Counted from the first letter of the stretch, positions 34,235 to 52,532 are shown. The stretch: 64,000 nt of DNA from Globisporangium splendens (GCA_006386115.1 VFIW01000066.1:124001-188000), one strand, 5' to 3'. The notes: generated by a model not told the origin, from the letters alone. A program made the numbers and translations.

Positions 34235-37200
34235 TTAGTCGTCGCTCATGGAATCACTCGGCGCGTATTCGCTCTCGGTCTCGCTCTCGTCTCTTTCGAA
34301 CGTCACCCTTTTAATCGGCCGCTTCTGCGCTTTCCGACTCGCTGGGCTCGGCTGGGAAGTCACTGCCGCGCGCTTTGCAGGGCTCGCTTCGTACTTGACC
34401 GACGGAACCGTTGGTGGTGCGGCCATAATTGGAGGATCGTCGTCTGAGTCCACTAGGAGAACGGGATCGTGCAACGTCCCAGACCCGCCGAGCGATGGCG
34501 CCGTTGCATCTTCCTGAGACTGTGTCCGCTTTCGCTTTTGTCCACGAGACGGCTCGGGCTTCATTGCACTGCTGGTAGGAGGAGAGCTATGGACAGTTTG
34601 GACAGCGGGCTCAGGTTTCACAGCCAAAGGCGCAGGAACAGCAGTAGGTTTATGTTTTGCCACGACAGGAGTACTGCTTTCGGTTTTCACAACCAAAGGC
34701 GCCATCGATGGCGCAGTAGCTTTCTTCTTCTTCTTCGCGACGGGAGCACTTGTTTCTTTTTCCACGACCGAAGTCGTCGATGCCGAGACTTTTTTCTTCT
34801 CCTTCTTCTTCTCTTCCCTCTTTTCCTTTTGCTTCACCTTGTATTTCTGAGCATGAGAACTGGATTTGTCTTGTGGACGTTCAACCTTGACGCTCGTGGA
34901 GGAGCTCGTCATTTTTTGAGCGGCTTTAGTGGTAGTTCCTTGGGTAGCGACCTGGCAGGTTTCACTGCTTCTCTCTGTCTTCACGGCCACTGCTGCAGCC
35001 ACTGCATTGTTGCTGCTTCTACTTGGAGATGCTGTCGTTTTGCTACTAGAATTGGCATTTTCGCCTCTAGGAAGCTCAGGTTTCACAACCGCAGGTTGCG
35101 AGTTCGAACTAGGAGCAATCACATTTCCATTCCCACGCACAACGGTGACACTAGGCTGGTGATTCTGAGCAGGTTGCGTTGGCTTGGTTTTGCTTGTTTG
35201 ACTCGTTCCACCGCTGCTAGGAGGCTTCGGAGGTGAAGTGGCCATCGACGGAGTAGACGTCCCAGGTCCTCGGTTGGGTTCAGCTTTGACGTTCGTCGAT
35301 TGAGAAGACCCCATTGATCCACTGCCGCTGGCTTGGGTAGAGCTACTTGCTCTAGAAGTAGAAGTAGCAGTAGTGAACGCAGGTGCAGCATCCACTGGCG
35401 GCACCATCACGAGCTGACCAGCGCTCGACTTGTACGCCGCCATGCGGTGCGATCCCTTGCGAACAATGCTGCCGTTCTCGTCCTCGATGGTAAAGCGCAC
35501 GTGACCTGGTTCCGCGACCACGTCTTCGTTCAGCAGCCGCAAATGTTGCAGCACGTGGTAGAGTTGCTGCTGCAGCCGCGACGCTTTGTTCTTCTCATTC
35601 GCGTCTTTGGGTAGCAACGCACTTGCGGATTTGTGATGACGCTTTTTTGACTTGTGGTGCAGTCGAAAGGTGCCTTCGAGGTTGCCCGTGCCATTCAACT
35701 TGTTGGAATGCCGATGCTGTTGTTGCAACTGTTCTTCGTACCGCAGCGCCATTTCCACCTCCATTTCAGCCTCCTCGGCTTCCAGTCGTCGCTCTTGGCG
35801 CTTCAGAATCTGGTCGTTCATGCGCAACAGGACCCCCTCGATCGTATCGCGCATCACGAGCTGCTCGACCACGACGGCTTGCCGCGCACCCATGCGGTGC
35901 GCGCGACTCACGACCTGCTTCTCGAGCGATTTATCCCAAATCTCCTCCATCAGGAACATGTGCGTGACAAATGACAAATCCAAACCATGGGAACCCATTT
36001 CCGTGAGCAGCAACACGTTCACTTTCGGGTCATTCCGGAATTCGGCGAGGTACTTCATGCGGTGCACGGACGAGACGCCACCGATGAAATCGGCGGTCGG
36101 GATGCCCTGCTGCGCAAACGCGATCTTGACGCTCCAAATGTGTTCGTTGAACTGCGAAAACACAATCGCTTTCAGGTGGCGAGGTGCATACGTTCTCGAG
36201 TTGCTCGCTTCCGCGTACGCGTTCGCGTACTCTTGCTTGAGCTCCTTCACACGCGCGACGACGTACAACGCTTTGCTGGCATCGACGATATCGAAATCGC
36301 GCAGGTAATTGATCGCAAGAAAAGGTCGCGGCACACGCGGCTCGCCATTCCGTTGCCGCTCTTGCCACGCGCGCAGATTCTGCCGGCGTTCTTCTTCGCG
36401 CTCTCGCTGGTGGAAGCGCGCTCCGGCGCCCTGCTGCGTCAGGTCATCCAATGGTCCAGAACCTTCAAACGCAAACTCAAATCCGGGCTGCAGCTCCTGG
36501 AAAATTTCAATGTCAAAGACAGTATTGCAGATCGGACAATGCGGTCCCATGCTCTCCATACAGTCGCCCGTGCAATCCGCACAGCAGAGATGACCACACG
36601 GGATGACCATCAGCAGTTGGAAACGCCGATTGCATCGTCCACACGGTGTACTCATCCCGGACTCCTGGGCTTTTCGTATGTAGTCCAGCACCACTGTGAG
36701 TCGTTCACCTTCAATCTGAGTCTTTTCCTTCGCGTAATTCACGGCCTCAACGAGTGCCTTCTGCGTCATCAAAATTTTCATGACCATACCGCCACAACTC
36801 GCGGTCCGCAGGTTTGACACGACCTGCTTCGCGTATTTGCGATTGATCGGATTCAGGAGACTATCCAAATGCAACCTGCCTGGGTACTTGGGATCGTAGT
36901 TCGTCGCGACCAAGTTGGCACGCACACTGGCGGCCACGGCATTGTAGACGTCGTACTCCTTTGGAGTCGGATCGATGATCGTGACGCGCCGAATTGGATC
37001 TGGGAGGATGTCGCGGATCGAGTGTTTCGTGTGTCGCATCATAATGCGGCTCAGCAAGTGTTTCACGCGGAGAAACGCGATGGGTTCGTTCCGCTCAAAT
37101 GGCTTAGCGACGGCTTTGAGCCACGCTTTGCCGTCCGGGTTTCCATACGGCGCGTCTTGGAGAAACACCAAGAGCCCGTGCATGTGACGCAGGTCGGCGG

Positions 37201-39061
37201 ACTGCAGCGTGTTCGGCGTCGGCGTTCCAGTCATGACCCAGCGCTTTTCGGCATGGAAGACGCGAGCCATGCGCATTTGGCTCGTCTCGGTCGTGCCGCC
37301 CAACTTGTGCCCTTCATCGACGACAATGCGCACCCAGTGGATGCGCAACAGCGCCGACAGCTCGCCGCGAATCTCGCCATCAATGAATCGAGCAGTGTCT
37401 TCAAAGCCGTAGCGCTCAGGCGCACGTGCCTCCAACGCCGAGACTGGCCGGTTCCACTTCCATTCCTGCGCCAGCCGCGTAAACGACGTAATAACGGCAT
37501 CATAAGTTGCGAGTTGCTGACATGTTGGCAGCGTCTTGCCGTTGTCAATATACACATTCAGCGCTCCGGGCTCAACGTGGGTCTCGATCTGGTACTTCCA
37601 ATGCTCAACAAGCGGATCTGGCACGATGATTAGTGTCGAAGCCGACTTGATGAGCGTGTGCGGCAGCACAGTCCTCCCTCTCGCCTCAGACGACCGTAAT
37701 CTGCCCAGCGGCCCATCTCTCTCCGCTGGCACTGTGCATGGTGCAGTCACGGCTTTCACGCGTTGTCCTTTCGTGCGCAACAGCAGCGCCAGCATCGTGA
37801 TAGTCTTTCCCAACCCAGGCTCATCGCAGAAGAGGCCACCACGGGAATCCTGCGCAGCGGGCGTCAGCTCTTGGAGGATTCGACCGTCCACCAAGTCAAT
37901 CGAGATCGGCATGTTCGGTTGCCGCACAGGCGGGAACACGAATGGATGTGGAATGGATGACATGTGTGCTGATGGGGGTGCTTCGCGGTACAGAAGGAAC
38001 TTGAGCGCCTTTTGCTGGTGCCGGTAGAGCACAAGGTTGAGTCCCGGCGCGACTTCGTAGGATAAATGCTGAAACAGAGAGCAGACACCACTGAGGGCCG
38101 CGAGATCGCGTGCGTTCATCATACACACTAAAAGCTGCAGTGCCGTGATCGGAAGATCCGTGATGATGACTTCCCGCTGAGGTTGCTTCATTCGCTTCAG
38201 GTACGTTGCGTCGTCCCGGATCTCCATCTGGTTCATGTTGGCTGGTGCTGTGAGACTCTGGAAGACGTCGCTGAGAAAGAGCTTCTCCGACGTGAGACCA
38301 GGCAGTTTGCCGTCGTTCTGGTGCAAGCTGCAGCCCATGACGTGGCACGAGCTCTGCTTCGCCTGCTTCACGGCATCTTCTGCTGCATTCGGGTCTTCCT
38401 GTCTCACGCGCGTGTAGCCCACAACAGAGAGAATCGCTGGCTGGAGGTGGCTAACGACAAAGTCAAACTCCTTCAAATGGATAGACTTTGGTGCGCGCTC
38501 ATTCAACTGCACCGAGAGTTGGATCGTCGCGATGGGAGGCGGACCTGGATTCGATTTGGTGCGTGGACTAGCACTACTCGCGGCAGTATTCGCGTTCGTA
38601 GCATCACTTCCACCTGCATTGCGTTTCGCTGGGAAACTCACGACGTACTTGGCGTCCACAATAAACACGCGCTTCTCTATCAACACGAGCAGACCGCGGA
38701 GCAGTTGTGCAAAGCGACAATTGCGGCATCCATCGGCCGTGCTGTTGACGCACGCGAGCTCTTTCTCGAGCGGCGGTGACTGGAAGTTGGTCGGGCTCGA
38801 CGACACGTGCGGGAACACGACCTTGATCCAGTCGGCCTCGGTGCGCTGGAACGTCACGGGGAACACGGCGACGTCGCCCGCGCGCGTCGCGGCCGTGCGC
38901 GCCTTGATCTCCGGGTACAACGGCGCCAAGAGCTCGATCGTCTGGCAGTAGACAGCGACAGGCGCAGACGTGGGCGTCGCGGGTAGTCGCTCGCCATCAT
39001 CCTCGTCCGTCACCGCCCCCGCGGTCAAATCAATCACCACGCGTGGCGGCGGCGGCGCCAT
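34235..39061 (-). CDS. F-box / SNF2-helicase / RING protein with SUMO-motif tail
   Basis: Probable chromatin remodeler or translocase with ubiquitin-ligase elements, 1,608 residues, intronless. Domains: F-box-like segment about 297-340 (DLPITALQLLVCMMNARDLA); split SNF2 ATPase from about 405, with Walker A DEPGLGKT (about 413-420) and the DExH box as DEGH (about 582); RING inserted at about 804-843 (CGRCNRRF...PCGHLCCADC...HCPICN); helicase C lobe about 930-1090 (FSQFNEHIW, SHGLDLSFVTHMFLMEE, SRAHRMGARQ). This order matches plant F-box SNF2/RING proteins such as Arabidopsis At3g54460 and the Rad5/Rad16 class. The last 350 residues are Ser/Pro/Lys-rich with eight psi-K-x-E motifs at residues 1258, 1326, 1360, 1391, 1458, 1481, 1500 and 1555. 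The tail ends ERDESETESEYAPSDSMSDD. The start MAPPPPRVVIDLTAG holds a VIDLT core resembling a SUMO-interacting motif. Confidence 0.9.
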   Translation of the reverse strand: MAPPPPRVVIDLTAGAVTDEDDGERLPATPTSAPVAVYCQTIELLAPLYPEIKARTAATRAGDVAVFPVTFQRTEADWIKVVFPHVSSSPTNFQSPPLEKELACVNSTADGCRNCRFAQLLRGLLVLIEKRVFIVDAKYVVSFPAKRNAGGSDATNANTAASSASPRTKSNPGPPPIATIQLSVQLNERAPKSIHLKEFDFVVSHLQPAILSVVGYTRVRQEDPNAAEDAVKQAKQSSCHVMGCSLHQNDGKLPGLTSEKLFLSDVFQSLTAPANMNQMEIRDDATYLKRMKQPQREVIITDLPITALQLLVCMMNARDLAALSGVCSLFQHLSYEVAPGLNLVLYRHQQKALKFLLYREAPPSAHMSSIPHPFVFPPVRQPNMPISIDLVDGRILQELTPAAQDSRGGLFCDEPGLGKTITMLALLLRTKGQRVKAVTAPCTVPAERDGPLGRLRSSEARGRTVLPHTLIKSASTLIIVPDPLVEHWKYQIETHVEPGALNVYIDNGKTLPTCQQLATYDAVITSFTRLAQEWKWNRPVSALEARAPERYGFEDTARFIDGEIRGELSALLRIHWVRIVVDEGHKLGGTTETSQMRMARVFHAEKRWVMTGTPTPNTLQSADLRHMHGLLVFLQDAPYGNPDGKAWLKAVAKPFERNEPIAFLRVKHLLSRIMMRHTKHSIRDILPDPIRRVTIIDPTPKEYDVYNAVAASVRANLVATNYDPKYPGRLHLDSLLNPINRKYAKQVVSNLRTASCGGMVMKILMTQKALVEAVNYAKEKTQIEGERLTVVLDYIRKAQESGMSTPCGRCNRRFQLLMVIPCGHLCCADCTGDCMESMGPHCPICNTVFDIEIFQELQPGFEFAFEGSGPLDDLTQQGAGARFHQREREEERRQNLRAWQERQRNGEPRVPRPFLAINYLRDFDIVDASKALYVVARVKELKQEYANAYAEASNSRTYAPRHLKAIVFSQFNEHIWSVKIAFAQQGIPTADFIGGVSSVHRMKYLAEFRNDPKVNVLLLTEMGSHGLDLSFVTHMFLMEEIWDKSLEKQVVSRAHRMGARQAVVVEQLVMRDTIEGVLLRMNDQILKRQERRLEAEEAEMEVEMALRYEEQLQQQHRHSNKLNGTGNLEGTFRLHHKSKKRHHKSASALLPKDANEKNKASRLQQQLYHVLQHLRLLNEDVVAEPGHVRFTIEDENGSIVRKGSHRMAAYKSSAGQLVMVPPVDAAPAFTTATSTSRASSSTQASGSGSMGSSQSTNVKAEPNRGPGTSTPSMATSPPKPPSSGGTSQTSKTKPTQPAQNHQPSVTVVRGNGNVIAPSSNSQPAVVKPELPRGENANSSSKTTASPSRSSNNAVAAAVAVKTERSSETCQVATQGTTTKAAQKMTSSSTSVKVERPQDKSSSHAQKYKVKQKEKREEKKKEKKKVSASTTSVVEKETSAPVAKKKKKATAPSMAPLVVKTESSTPVVAKHKPTAVPAPLAVKPEPAVQTVHSSPPTSSAMKPEPSRGQKRKRTQSQEDATAPSLGGSGTLHDPVLLVDSDDDPPIMAAPPTVPSVKYEASPAKRAAVTSQPSPASRKAQKRPIKRVTFERDESETESEYAPSDSMSDD

Positions 39062-39273
39062 CGCGTCAACAGCGCTTTGCGGCTATTTCTTGGTGCCAAA
39101 ACGAGTGAACTTCACTCTCGACAAAACTCACACGAGACCCGTAAAAAATGATACTACTTGAAGTTATCGATTTGAGAAGGGAGTCCTATTAGAACCGTTT
39201 GGAACTCTGTTAAATACGGTATCAGTAAGATTACAATCACTCTGTGCATCCCCTATGAACAATCGCAGGATGG

Positions 39274-40719
39274 CTACGTGGCCACACTCGGCTCTTCCTG
39301 TTTGTTGAGGTAGGGAACGAAGAGAAGACCGACGACCAAGTGCAGCAGCAGGTTCCAGAGCGCGCCATGTTTATTGCCCGACTGCCAGAGTCGCTATATA
39401 CACGTGGTGCAAATTACAAGAGGGACAGACACAGCATTAGACCCAGGATGGAGGCTTCAACCATAGGCATATCTTGACAATGCTCACCGTGATGTGACTG
39501 ATAGCGGCTGAGAAGCACGAGAGCGAGCCGCAGAACGACGACACGAACTTGAGCACGAGCAGGTTGTGCTTGACCGCGTGCGGCGACAATTTACTGGCTT
39601 CGTACGCAAGGCACACGAAGAAGCAGGAGAGGAAGTTGCAGAGCAGACAACCCCAGTCGACGATCGAGACGTTGTTGCCCAGCGCATCCCGTGTGACCCG
39701 CGGCTTCAGGTAATCGCAGATGTAGTCGGAGATCAGGATCGCACTGCACGACATGAATATACCGAGAAAGAGTTCCTCGCCATCCGCGACGCGCAGCGCG
39801 CCAATGAATTGCGGGTCCTTCGGGTCACTGCAAAAAGCCATTTGCAGAGCACGCGTGTCAATACAACAGTGAAAAGACAGAGCAACAAGTTCGGGAAAAT
39901 GTCGGCAAGTACGCACCGGACAAAGCCTTTGGGGCCAAATGCCGCAGTGAGCGTGGTTGTGAGGACGAACACCGCAACGCACGACAAGAGCGACGGGTTC
40001 GCTCTGATCCACGCCTTCACTTTGCCGATCGAGATGGCGGACACAGTGCGCGATGCCATCACGGGATGAACCACTTGTCTTCCCAGATGAAACGACGCAC
40101 ACGCGATAGCGATCGTCGTACAGATGTAGAACGGACCCATAAAAAAGCTCCGAGTGCTGAGATCCCCCGCGTGGTCCACCATGAACGAATACGACGTAAA
40201 CACACTACCAGCGCAGACATACATTCACAAAAACAAAAAGAAAAAACGCATATACAAACATGTCAGCTGTCAGTCAGCGTCGCTATACAAACATCTCCAT
40301 CGCTGTGTGAAAGTGCTTGCTTACCCGAGAAACGCTGAGCGGAATTGCCTGCATGCGATCGATGGCGTCTGTGTTTTCGGCAAATCCTCGTATCCGTACG
40401 AGACGCCGTCGAGGAAAGGTCCGATAAAGTTCAGCGCCGTCGCGCTCACATTGATTCTGGAGGCTCCAAGGACGCCCCAGTCGGGCACAAAGCACGTCGT
40501 GATGCATTCCGCAGCAGCCGCGAGCGCCAACAGCCACAGGTACGTTTCATTTAGTTGCATCGCTTCTCGGGCTTCGTCGCCTTCGTAGAGCACACGGCTC
40601 GCAGCGTCAGATGGTGGGTGAGACACTAAATAATTGGGTCCGTCCTTCGCGACAGGCAGGACGCTCGAGGAAGCACCTTGCTGCTGCGCATACTGCCCGG
40701 ACGTCGACGCACGCAGCAT
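39274..40719 (-). CDS. CrcB/FEX-like fluoride exporter (two CrcB halves)
   Basis: Plasma-membrane fluoride channel candidate of 380 residues. Four exons (40325-40719, 39917-40204, 39488-39827, 39274-39393) join in phase; introns are 120, 89 and 94 nt or so. Each half carries the family's GFCGSLTTFS-like block: FLGVFTSYSF near residues 130-140 and SFCGSLSCFS near 325-334. The second half also has the upstream Asn helix (WGCLLCNFLSCFF, Asn292) that lines the ion path in bacterial Fluc. The pore-lining Phe is kept in the second half (Phe333) but is Tyr in the first (TSYS), as expected if only one pore is functional. About nine hydrophobic helices are visible, the last in exon 4 (WNLLLHLVVGLLFVPYL). 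The N terminus is cytosolic and Ser/Gln-rich. Divergent from the BRWD-like gene (367 nt). Confidence 0.82.
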
Positions 40720-41086
40720 GAGTGCTCAAAGTTGCCTTCTGCTTTATTGGGAACACGCACGATTTTTCCAATAGGTTCGCACCGACGTCATGATGGGAAA
40801 AAAAAAAGAAGTGCTTTTTGTTGTGGACTGGTTGATGTTAAGTACGTGTCCACCCGCACTTAGCGTCCTTTTGGAGTGCGGAATGGAAGGGCTGCTAAGT
40901 ACGGTCGGTTCACCTTTTCGCGCGCGCAGCACAGCAAGCAGAACACGCTCACTCACATACAAAGGCAGAACTTGTTCCTCCGAAAGTGCAGGGGAAGGAA
41001 GAACTCACACACGCGCGCATTGGCTGCCTTCGTAGACGTTCTCTGTCTGTGGACGCGCACTTAACGAGCGCACAAGTGGGGCGACG
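40720..41086. other. Divergent promoter region, FEX-like / BRWD-like genes
   Basis: 367 nt between the two start codons. It includes an A-run at 40799-40808 and CT/CA-rich stretches. No open frame of interest. Confidence 0.5.
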
Positions 41087-48343
<7,257 letters not shown>

Positions 48344-48514
48344 TGACATATTGTTCAGGGTAGAAACGCTTTGACGCATCTGACAAATAGGGAGAATGGA
48401 CAAACACCAAGTAAGTCACGGCTACTTTTCTTCGTTGTCTGTTGGGTTGCTTTATGTGCATTATTTTATGGTGGGAATGAAAGAAAAAACAAGACAGAGA
48501 CGAAAGACAATATT

Positions 48515-50596
48515 CTACAGCAGCAGCATACCGCCAATGGAAGCCGATGTGCCTGTTGCCTTCGCACTGCTACTGGACGACGGCATTGCAGACGACGGCT
48601 CGATGTGGTTCTTCGAGTCCATTTTGTCGACGATGCGCGCGGCGATGCGCAGCAGTGAGCGCAAGTCCGAGCCTTTGACTTTGTCCCGCGTCGCGACGTC
48701 CCCGAGTGACAGCACCCCCACGACGATCCCTTCATTCGTCACCAGTGGGATGCCGATGTAGAACCGGATGTGCAATTGCGACACGAGCGGATTGTGGACG
48801 CATCGCTCGTCTTTCTGAGTGTCGAGCACCACGCATGGCGTGGCCGCCATGATCACGTGCGATTCGAGCGCGATCTCGCGCGGCAACTGATCGCCCTGCA
48901 GCCCCACGGCCGTGACCAGCAGACTCGTGGCTGCCGTGATGACGGAGACGGTCGCGACGGGGCAACTGATGCTGCTGCGCGCGAGGTCGAGCAGCTCCTT
49001 CAGGTGGAACTTGGCGTACGTCTGTGAGAGGTTGAGCGACTTGATCTTCTGCAGCCGCGCGGCTTCGGTCGCCGGGATCGGCGCGTCGGGCCACGCATTG
49101 CCCTTCTGGTACGTCAGCGGGTACGAGAACGAGGTATTCGCGAGCACGTCGTCCTCGTCGACCGGGTTCTCGTCGATTGTGCGCGAAAGGTTGCTGCGGA
49201 GACTCGCGAGCGCCGCACTCGCGTCAGCATCGGCCGACAGGTCATCGAAGGACCGCGATGTGCTGCTGAACGACGAGTCGATACTGCTGCTCTGGTACGA
49301 TGTGCGCGTTGAGCGCTCCAGGTCGCGCGCCGAGCTCCACGAGTCCTTGCTCGTGTTGCTGTCTCGATTCGTTTTGTTGTGTTGGTGATGGGAGCGACTG
49401 CTGCCGCTGCTCGTGATGCTGCTGTTGCCCAAATGCTTCTTGGTCATGCTCGCACCCCAGAGCGCGCTCGTGTCTTCGCCGTTTAAGCACGACATGCACA
49501 CGCGGATGCCTGACGAGCTTTTGCCTCGCGGATCGCGGCGCACCGAGCAGCACTTAGAACAGACCGACGTGCCGCAGATGCGGCAGTGGTGCGCACGCTT
49601 GAGCATGTTGAACGACGTCGTGCACAGCGCGCACTTGTCGCGCGAGTCCCATTGCGACTTGTCCACGAGGCGGTTCTCGCGGATGCGCAGGTTCACGAGC
49701 GCGCTCGGGAGGAGCCGCACGGACCCTGCCATGCGCATCAGCCACGCGCGGTCGTTCTGAATGCTTGCTTGGTCTAGCGGCGCCGTGATGAAAAACGTCA
49801 CACGCGTTGCATCGGTCTCGTCTGAGCTCTCGACGACGTACCCGCAATTGCGCAGTTTGTGGCGCACCATCTGCGTCGCGCCGAAGATCGGTCGACACGA
49901 CGGGATCTCGAACGATTCCCAGATCGACGCACCGTACGCGACCTTGTGTTGCGACGTCGGGTCGTCCGACGGGAAGCTCTGGTTGAACCGCATGAACAGG
50001 AAATCGCGGAGGGGAAGCTGCACGCTCGTGTCCTTGAGTGCGAGCCACTGGAAGAGCATGGTCGTCGCGGACGGCAGCGTCACAGACGACACCGACGACG
50101 AGCGGCCAGTTTTGTCGCTGCTCATGGAGCTCTGCTGCTGGAAATTCGCACCCAAATCAGTGTAGTGCAGCACAGTGCTGTCGCCGTACTGCGCGGCGAA
50201 CACGTCAGTGAGGAAATCCTGCACGTCGGAGCCGGTCTTGCCCGAGAGGAGCTCCATGGCTTCGTCGCACGAACTGTTCTGCAGTAGCAGCACACCCTTC
50301 ACGACCAGGAGCTTCTCCTTCTCGTCAATGCGCTCGTAGATGCGGTAGTTCTCCTTCTCCTGGAGCAATTTCAGGCTGCTGCTATTCCCGGACGCCTCGA
50401 GCTCGTCGTCGCTGTTGACCCATCGGATGAGCTTGCGCACGCGGCGCTCGCCGAGGTCCTCGAGCCTGCGCTCCAGGTCGCGCGTGAGGCTCTCGCGCAC
50501 CTTGTAGTGCGCCGCGACCTGGTCGCCGTAGCCGCGCGACGAGATGTCTGCCGATACGCCCGTCGTGCTCATCCCGGCCGGCCGATTCATATTCAT
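48515..50596 (-). CDS. START-FYVE-GAF domain protein (paralogue A)
   Basis: Cytosolic or endosome-associated lipid-binding protein, 693 residues, intronless. START-like domain about 30-300 (LHYTDLGANF, WLALKDTSVQLPLRDFLFMRF, YGASIWESFEIP). FYVE-type zinc finger about 316-372: WDSRDKCALCTTSF, RAHHCRICGTSVCSKCC, RVCMSC; the basic RRHHCR patch for PI3P is partly conserved as KRAHHCR. A Ser-rich linker is followed by a GAF domain about 525-670 (LNLSQTYAKFHLKELLDLARSS, FYIGIPLVTNEGIVVGVLSLGD). This three-domain order is widespread in oomycetes. A paralogue lies at 53539-55815 on the same strand. The start ATG 50596 (MNMNRPAGMS) has a second Met at residue 9. A GA microsatellite lies about 230 nt upstream. 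Confidence 0.9.
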   Translation of the reverse strand: MNMNRPAGMSTTGVSADISSRGYGDQVAAHYKVRESLTRDLERRLEDLGERRVRKLIRWVNSDDELEASGNSSSLKLLQEKENYRIYERIDEKEKLLVVKGVLLLQNSSCDEAMELLSGKTGSDVQDFLTDVFAAQYGDSTVLHYTDLGANFQQQSSMSSDKTGRSSSVSSVTLPSATTMLFQWLALKDTSVQLPLRDFLFMRFNQSFPSDDPTSQHKVAYGASIWESFEIPSCRPIFGATQMVRHKLRNCGYVVESSDETDATRVTFFITAPLDQASIQNDRAWLMRMAGSVRLLPSALVNLRIRENRLVDKSQWDSRDKCALCTTSFNMLKRAHHCRICGTSVCSKCCSVRRDPRGKSSSGIRVCMSCLNGEDTSALWGASMTKKHLGNSSITSSGSSRSHHQHNKTNRDSNTSKDSWSSARDLERSTRTSYQSSSIDSSFSSTSRSFDDLSADADASAALASLRSNLSRTIDENPVDEDDVLANTSFSYPLTYQKGNAWPDAPIPATEAARLQKIKSLNLSQTYAKFHLKELLDLARSSISCPVATVSVITAATSLLVTAVGLQGDQLPREIALESHVIMAATPCVVLDTQKDERCVHNPLVSQLHIRFYIGIPLVTNEGIVVGVLSLGDVATRDKVKGSDLRSLLRIAARIVDKMDSKNHIEPSSAMPSSSSSAKATGTSASIGGMLLL

Positions 50597-50821
50597 GACT
50601 GCCGCGTGTATGAGCTGCTCGCTGAGCCGGACTGTGTCAATAGCGCACTATGCGATACAGATGCGATCTACAGATCGTTGTTGGTTGGCGGACTGTACGT
50701 CTGGAGGAAGCCGGACACACGCGCGCTTTTCGACCAAACAATCGACAGTCGGCAAGCGTCTCGTTTTATCTATAAAATTGCGGCACCTGCACAAATGGCG
50801 GCGTCTTCGCTCAGCTGCCGA

Positions 50822-50862
<41 letters not shown>

Positions 50863-52532
50863 GAAGTGTGATCGGCGGGTGCTGTTAATTGGCGCGGCGA
50901 TGCACGCGAGATCCAAACGCGCGCTCTCTTGTGTGTGAGAGAGAGTTTGACACTGGCGAGCACGACACACACAACCCCCGACTCGCGCTTTTCTTCTCTG
51001 TCTGTGGACACTCGGTCTATTCTTTCCCTCGCAATTGCGCATTGCATTCACGGTGGAAGAGGGAGGTTGAACCACAAATACACACACATTTGATCAGCAG
51101 CCTCTCCTCTGGTCATCACCTAACGTGACGGGTGACACAGAATAGACAATAGAGGGCGCAGTGTACAGACAAAACGATAAAGAGGTACCATTCGCTAATG
51201 CATTCTGATCTCAATCGAATTCTGATCTTAGTTGGAAGTAGAACATAGCGTATTTTGCTGTGAGATAGAGCCCTCTTTTGCATGACTTTATTTGTACCCT
51301 CGCATCTCCCTCATCCTCGGAGCTCTTCACACACATCGCACCACGCACGTGGTGCAATCACTTTCGGAAAAGTTTGTATACGTTGGTGCAGAGCTATACA
51401 AAACCTTCTCAAAGGATACTTGATCGAATACGGACGGTGAGTCAACATCCACACTGCGCATGATCTTTTTGATCCACTCTGTGGGAGATGTGGGACAATG
51501 TGATGTCAGGGCGGACTTGTCCTGTTTGCCCAGCGAAATAACAGCAGCAGTCAGAAAAAAAGAAGAAAGAAAATTGGGGAAGAACCGCAAGGAAACAGAC
51601 ACAACGACAAGGCTCCAGGGATAAATGCACACGCATCCACGCAGCAAGTGGCTTTGAAGTTGGCGTGTGCTGTTTGTAGACGTGCAGGCAGCTTGCCATC
51701 ATAGACTATAATTTCGGTCTTCGAGATCCACTTCACAGTTACAGTTGGTCCTGACAGCGTTGGCACGACCACTTTCTTCTACGTATTCTTTTTCTGAAGT
51801 GCCACATTGATGAGCCACGCGCTGCTGGCATGGGACACAAAGCAAAACGAGAGGGAAGCAATGACCTGGAGGAGAAAGACTTCCGCTGCAAGGTGAGAGA
51901 GACCGGCAGGTTTGACGCGGAGATGGAACGTTGTTCTAGAACATGCGTCAAGAGCCCAGTCTAATTATCGCACTTGTTTCTGATATTTTGGCGCGCTGTC
52001 CGCATGGAACAGTAAGATTCCTGCGCTCTTCTTCTGAGATGGCTTGCCATAGTACGATTGTGCTGTAGCTCCACCAATGACAATTCCGCACATGGTGTGC
52101 TGTACAACAGCATTGCACATGCGCAGAGGGAGGAGGCTGCGTGCCGCACGAGCTGACGCTGTGGCTGCTTGTGTGTGCGTCGCGGTTCTGTCAAGGCAAA
52201 GGAGTCAGTTTGCAATCGTCTGCTGCACAAGTACCACAGCGGATCATGGCCATAAAACGGACGCTCTGATGCTCACACATCACTCAACAAACGAGCCTCT
52301 ATCACGGTACTTCTCAACCTTTAGTTTTTTATTGAGGTAGCTTTCAGTATTTCTGTGAGCCTTCTATTAGAGTGTGATGCAGTATCACTCTCATTTGTAG
52401 ACTGGTTGCGCGATGGGGGAGTGTGGCAGTTGCGCGATGGGGGTCCATACAAGTGGCTCTGGAGTGGGGACGCGACTCGAAGCCCCCCAACTGAACCAAC
52501 GGAAGGAAGAGAGCAGGAAGAGAAGCACCAAC
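50597..52532. other. Gene-poor interval of 1.9 kb
   Basis: Upstream of START-FYVE-GAF A (minus) and NDUFA6 (plus). It contains the GA microsatellite 50825-50858, a direct repeat ATTCTGATCT at 51202 and 51219, and short open frames on both strands around 51300-51960 (for example a 44-codon plus frame at 51829-51963) with no recognisable domain. A TCTCATTTG element at 52388-52396 lies near the expected NDUFA6 transcription start. Confidence 0.5.
50825..50858. repeat. (AG)17 microsatellite
   Basis: Uninterrupted AG dinucleotide repeat of 34 nt in the upstream region of the START-FYVE-GAF A gene. Confidence 0.95.
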
